From positions 930,001 to 994,000 of the forward strand of contig NZ_AP023273.1 in assembly GCF_013426735.1 (NCBI RefSeq): a DNA stretch of 64,000 nt. Direction: 5' to 3'. Below the pieces are notes generated by a model that searched no databases, had not been told where the DNA came from, and worked only from the letters and a program-made list of their open reading frames with translations. Of the stretch, positions 55,001 through 61,000 are shown one piece after another. A program made the translations under genes and the position numbers. Numbering within the stretch: the first letter of the stretch is position 1; the number at the start of each line of letters is the position of its first letter. The DNA is from Agrobacterium vitis (lineage in GTDB: Bacteria > Pseudomonadota > Alphaproteobacteria > Rhizobiales > Rhizobiaceae).

Positions 55001-58000
55001 GCGCGCTTGCATGGCTCAGGACATGTTTGCTCCATTGCCGAGCCACACCGCCCGCGCCGCCAATGACGACATAGACCGAGCCGTCCCTGTAGGGCGCATC
55101 GCTTAGGGGCAAACGGGCGAGCCGTTGCAGACCCTGTTCCAGCCACAGGCCGTCACGGCTGAGGAGCACGCGGCGGTCGGGCAGGATTTCCGGATTCACC
55201 CCCAGCGGACTATCCAGATCCGCCATCCGGACGGCCCAAGCTTGGTATTCCCGAGCCAGCGAGCCAAACAATCCCGGCAAGGATGCGCCGTAGCCGGTTG
55301 AGACAGCATTGGCAAAGTGCAAGGCGTGCTGGGTTAGCACCGTCCAGGAAATCGCGCGCGCTTCGCCGCCAGCGGCCAGAACAGCCTGCACAAGTTGCAA
55401 AACCTGCGCCAGCAATGCCTTTTCAGCGGTGATCAACGGCACTGGCTGACCAGACACCCAAAGCCCGATACGGTCACACCGTACCCACTCTTGCATGGAC
55501 GACAGCGGAACACGCGGAACGGTTGGCCAAAGTTCCGCCGGAACGGGGCAATCGTCTGGATGGAACACAACCTCGGGCAGCAATGTCTCTGCCGCAGCAT
55601 CACATCGGGTTTGCGTCCAGACTGGCAGCAAGGCATGGGTGGTGTCGCCTGATTGAGCGGCAACAGGCGCAACGGGCAACGCCTCCGGCGTCGGAATCGG
55701 ACGTGCGGTTATGCCACGCAGGTGGATCGCCACCCGGCCATCGGGCAGAACCAGGTCTATATCCAGCCCACCCAGTGTGCCCATCCCCATGGCGCGCGGC
55801 GCGACAAGATACGCGGTCATCTGGTCGGCAGCAGGAACGACCAAGGTGATGTCTTCAACCGCAAACGGCATGGTCGTGGCCGCACCATCGCCAAAAACGG
55901 TGGCGGCCTGAACGGCACTGTCGAGCAGCACGGGGGAGAGCGGCAATACCGGCCCAGACGGAGCGGCCAGTTGCGCCGTGGCTCCATATCCGGCCTGCTT
56001 TACCGAAACCAGCGCCTGCATCGACGGGCCATGGACAATTCCACCGGACACCAGCCGGTCGCGGATGCGGTCGCTGGCAACGACCACGCCATCCTGCGCG
56101 ATGGTGAGGGGTTGTTTTGCATCTGCGTGCCGCAAAACCTGTGCCTGCGCCAGGACAATCTCGCCGGATGAAAACTTGACGCGGCTCCCGTGGCCCAATC
56201 GATCCGGTTCAATATCCAGCCGCAAACCGTCAATCACCGACACGTCGATGGCCCGCAGCCAGCAAAGATCGCGGATGGTCAAGGCGATCACATCCTTGCC
56301 GTCGATAGCCGACATCGCCTGACGGATCATCTCGGGCAGGGCGAAACCCGGCAGAACGGGGAGGCCGGAAACGTGGTGATCACGCAGCAGCGGGCTCTCG
56401 GCTGTCAGGTCCACCGCAAATGTGCCCTTATCCAAACGGCGCAGCGTGAAAGCGGCCATGTCCTGCGGCGGTGCCTCCCCGACCCAATAGCTTTGCCGTT
56501 CAAAAACCGCACCCGGCAGGGCAATCCGGCAAGGGCGGTCCTGCGGAAACAAGACCTGCCATTGCGGTGCTTTGCCTGCGACGAAATCAGCAAGCGTCGC
56601 CGCATGCTGCCTTGCAGGCGGCAGTGCCTCACCGGCCAGCCACGCACGCATCTGGGCCAGAAGGTCTGCAAGGGAGCGCGCCTCGAAACCGCAGCGCTGT
56701 TCGAAATGCATCCGGCCAGCCATCAGCGTATAGGCGACATCACCCAGCGCGGCGTCGGGATTACCCTCGCACCAGTCGGCCAGATTGCGGACCAGCGCGG
56801 CCAGCGTTGCTGCAGAACGCGCCGAAACCACGACAGGATAGGAGTCCGCATGGTAAAGCCCGTCCCGGCACGGCGGGGCCTCGCGAAGGATGATATGGGC
56901 ATTGGTGCCGCTGGCACCGAAGGAACTTACACCTGCCAGTCGCGCTTGCCCCGGCATCCAAGCCGTGTTGACAACCGGAACGGTAAAGCCGCTTTGTGCC
57001 AGACCAAGCAACGGATTTTCGCGCTCGTGTAAGAGATTGGCGGGAATGACACCGGATTGCAGCGACAGCACGGCCTTTTGCAAGCTGGCAATGCCTGCGG
57101 CAAACTGCGCGTGACCGATGGCTGGCTTCACGGATGTCAGGGCGACAGGCGTTGCGCGCACATTTTCAAAAACCTCTTTCAAGGCGTCGAATTCGATCGG
57201 GTCGCCCAGGGAGGTTCCCGTACCATGAGCCTCGATCATCCCGATTTCTGCCGGGTTCACGCCAGCATTCCGGTAGCAGGTTCTCAGCAGATCAGCTTGC
57301 GCGCGGCTGCTGGGCGCAATCAAACCATTGGTCTTGCCGTTGCTGTTGACGGCGGACCCCTCGATGGTGGCGAGGATAACATCGCCTACGCAGACCGCAT
57401 CGGCCAGACGTTTCAACACGACCACGCCCACACCTTCACCCGGAACAAAGCCGTCCGCACGGGCATCGAAACTGTAGCTTTCGCCGGTGGGCGACAACAT
57501 GCCCGCACGGTCGGCGGCCAGATAAAGCCGCGGCGTAACCTGCAGGAATATCCCGCCTGCGACCGCCATATCCACCTCACCCTGTAACAAGGCCTTGCAG
57601 GCGGCATCGACAGCAACAAGAGAACTCGAACACGCGGTATCAAAGGCCATGGCAGGCCCGCGTAGATCGAGATGATAGGCAATCCGGGCCGGGATGACCG
57701 ATCCCATATTCCCCCAAAGCGACTGTGCCGACGGGGTCGCGGTGAAGAGATCCTGATAGTCGCCAGTATAACAACCGACATAGATCCCGCATCGCTCGCC
57801 CGCAATGGCATCGCCGACATATCCTGCCTGCTCCAGCGCTTGCCAGCTTTCCTCAAGCAGCAGGCGTTGCTGGGGGTCCATATAGCGGGCCTCTGCGCCG
57901 GAAATGTTGAAAAAGGTGGCGTCAAACTGATCGATCGCATCCAGAAAACCCCCTTGGCGGCAGCGCACGGATGGGGGCAGAGGCCACCGCGATACGGGCC

Positions 58001-61000
58001 GAACCGCCTTGTGCCCCGATATAAGGTTCGCCCAGTAGCTCCGCAGATCGGCTGCATCCGGATAGCGTCCGCTTTGGCCAATAATGGCAATCGGCCCGTC
58101 ATACCGACCCGCGCTCGCAGCGACCGGCTCGCGAGCAGCCAAGACCGATATCGCTGGCACAGATCCTGACACGGACAGCGGTTCAGCAGCACGCACCGGG
58201 GCTTTGAGCGCCGGGGTCTTGGACACCGGGATCTTGGACACTGGGGCCTTGTCCAGCACATGCGCAGCCAGTCTTTGCAATGTTGGATAGTCAAAGATGG
58301 CGGTCGTCTTGATCGCTGTCGCCAAAGCGCGATTGACGGCATCGACGAACCGTATGCCAAGAATGGAATCCAGCCCGTAATCAGCGAAGGACTGGGTATC
58401 GTCTATCTCTTCGATGCTGATATCCATCGTCTGCGACAGGACAAGTCGCAACTCGTCGATGATCATGGCGAGATCCATCATTGATGGTATAGCCAGTTCA
58501 GACGATATCGCCTGCCCATCCGTTACAACAGGTGGCGGCGCAGCGGTCTGGGTTTCGGGTAAATCCCCCATCCACAGCCGGCGGGTTTCGAACGGATAGC
58601 CGGGCAAGGAGAGCAGCTGTGGTCTGCTGACATAAAGCCCCTCCCAGTCAAGCACGACGCCCCGCCGCCACAACCCCGCAATGCGGGTCAAATGACGCTG
58701 CGCGAGCTGCGTCTGCGCAATCTGCTTGAAAGCGGGATTGGCCGCGAGCCGTTCGAGGTCTGCGCGGTCTGTACGGGCAATTTCGGAGATTTCGGCAGCA
58801 TCAGGATTGGCCAGAATCGCACGCAGGGCCTGTTCCGCTTCGCCAACCGAAGCGACCGGAATGGCCAAACGGACAGGCATTGCCACACGCCCCTTCTGGA
58901 GGCTGTAGCACAAGGCCTGCAAGTCCACCGACCAATTGCTGTAAGCCGGATCGGCGAGATCGCAAAGGCGGCTATCCAGCGTCAGATGACCTGCGTTGGT
59001 TTCCAGTGCCAACCAACGCAGGTCATCGGCTGTCAGGCCAAGCTCTGCCAGGCAGGCATCGGGGAGTATATCGCTCGCATCCACGCCCAGACGCAGTGCC
59101 ACCAGCTGGCGCGCGGCATCCAGATCGCCCGCCGCACTGTGTTGGCCTTGCAGCCAGTCCAGCAGGTTGGCAACCTGCTGCAACAGGGCCGGTCGTGTTT
59201 TGGCGGAAAGAACGAGAATGTTCGGCAGATCGGCACCCTTGCCGGACGTTATCGGGGTCTGGGACGGTACCGCTTCGATCAGGGCGCAGGCATTTGCACC
59301 GCCAGCACCAAACGAGTTGATGATGGCCCGTCGCGGCCCCGTCCACGCGCTGACCCCTTGCGGCAGACGGAACGGCGTGCGGGAAAAATCGATGTCGGAA
59401 TTGGTTGTCGCGCTGTGCAGGGTCGGGACAATAAGACCATGACGCATTTGCAGGATCGATTTGATCACTCCGCTGCATCCGGCAGCCGCTTCGAGATGTC
59501 CGATATTCGACTTGACCGAACCGAGATAGCATTGCCCTTCGCCTGAACCTGCAAAGGCAGCGGTCAGACTTTCCACTTCGATCGGGTCACCCAATGCCGT
59601 GCCTGTGCCATGGGCCTCGACATACCCGATGTCTTGGGACCTACACATCGCCACACGCAGAACAGTTTCCGCAAGCGCCCTTTGGGCGGCAGGATTTGGC
59701 ACGGTGTAACCGTTCGCTGCGCCGCCGTGGTTGACTGCCGTTGCGCGCAGCACCGCCTCGATCCTCAAGCCAAGGTCAACGGCCGTCCGCCGTGTGGTCA
59801 GCACCAGGCAGGCAACCCCCTCGCCCGGCACGAAACCCGTCCCACCTGCGCCGAAACTACGGCACCTGCCGTCGCGGGCCAGCATTCCCGACTGGCACAA
59901 TTCGGCATAGCTGCTTGGATGCTGGTAAAGGTTTACGCCGCCCGCCAGAGCCATAGCGCATTCGCCGCGCAAGATGGCTTCGCGTGCCTGATGCAGTGCA
60001 GTCAGAGAGGATGAGCACATCGTATCAACAGGAACGGATGGCCCACGCAGATCCAGCGCAAAGGACACGCGATTTGCAACAGAACTGAACGAGGCACGCG
60101 GATGCACAACACTGCCATCAGCGTGGCGTCTTGAGCCAAGACGGGCATGATCAGCCTTGGTGACGCCTGCAAAAACCCCGACCGATCCGCCCAGCCTGTC
60201 GAAAAGCACGGCAGGCGGCAGGCAAGCATCTTCGAGGGCATGCCAAGCTGCGGTCAGGAACAGACGCTCCTGCGGATCGGTCTCGATCGCTTCGCGCGGA
60301 GTCATGCCAAAGAAGGTGGGATCGAAATCCGCGAAACGGTCCAGAAAACCGCCCCAGCGTGCATAGCTATAGCCGGCATGGGCACGGCTTGGGTCAGCAT
60401 CGAAATGCGCGTCGATATCCCAGCGGTCGGCGGGCACTTCCGAAATGGCATCATGTCCAGCCAGAAGATTCTGCCAGAAATGCTCAAGATCGGGCGCGTC
60501 GGCAAACTGGCCTGCCATGCCGACGATGACAATATCATCGGCATCCGAACCTGCCGACAAGATCGGTTCAAAGCTGACTTTGGTTGCATCACAGGCGGCT
60601 ATCTGCTCTCCCCGATACCCCGTCCAGCCCTGCGCTGCGGCCGCGTGGGTTTCGCTCAGCCAGCGCGCCATGCGCTCCACCGTGCCGTGTTCGAACATCA
60701 CAGCGCGCGGTAGGTCGCCGAAGACTGGGCGCAGACGTTGCATGACAGTGACAATCATCAAGGAATCCACGCCATAAGCGGTGAATGGCTCCAGAAGATC
60801 AATCTCTTCGGGCTGGCGTCCGCATGCCTCCCCCAGAACAGCCCGCAAACGCAAGGCCACCGCATGCACCATATCGCTATTGCTTGTCTGTGTTGTCCTG
60901 CCCGGAGAAGCAGGCACCGCTGCTCGACCATTCGCCGCGCGGTTCAGGCGTTCGAGAATCCGGTCGCGATCACCGCAAGCAACGGCGATCTGTTGCGCGC

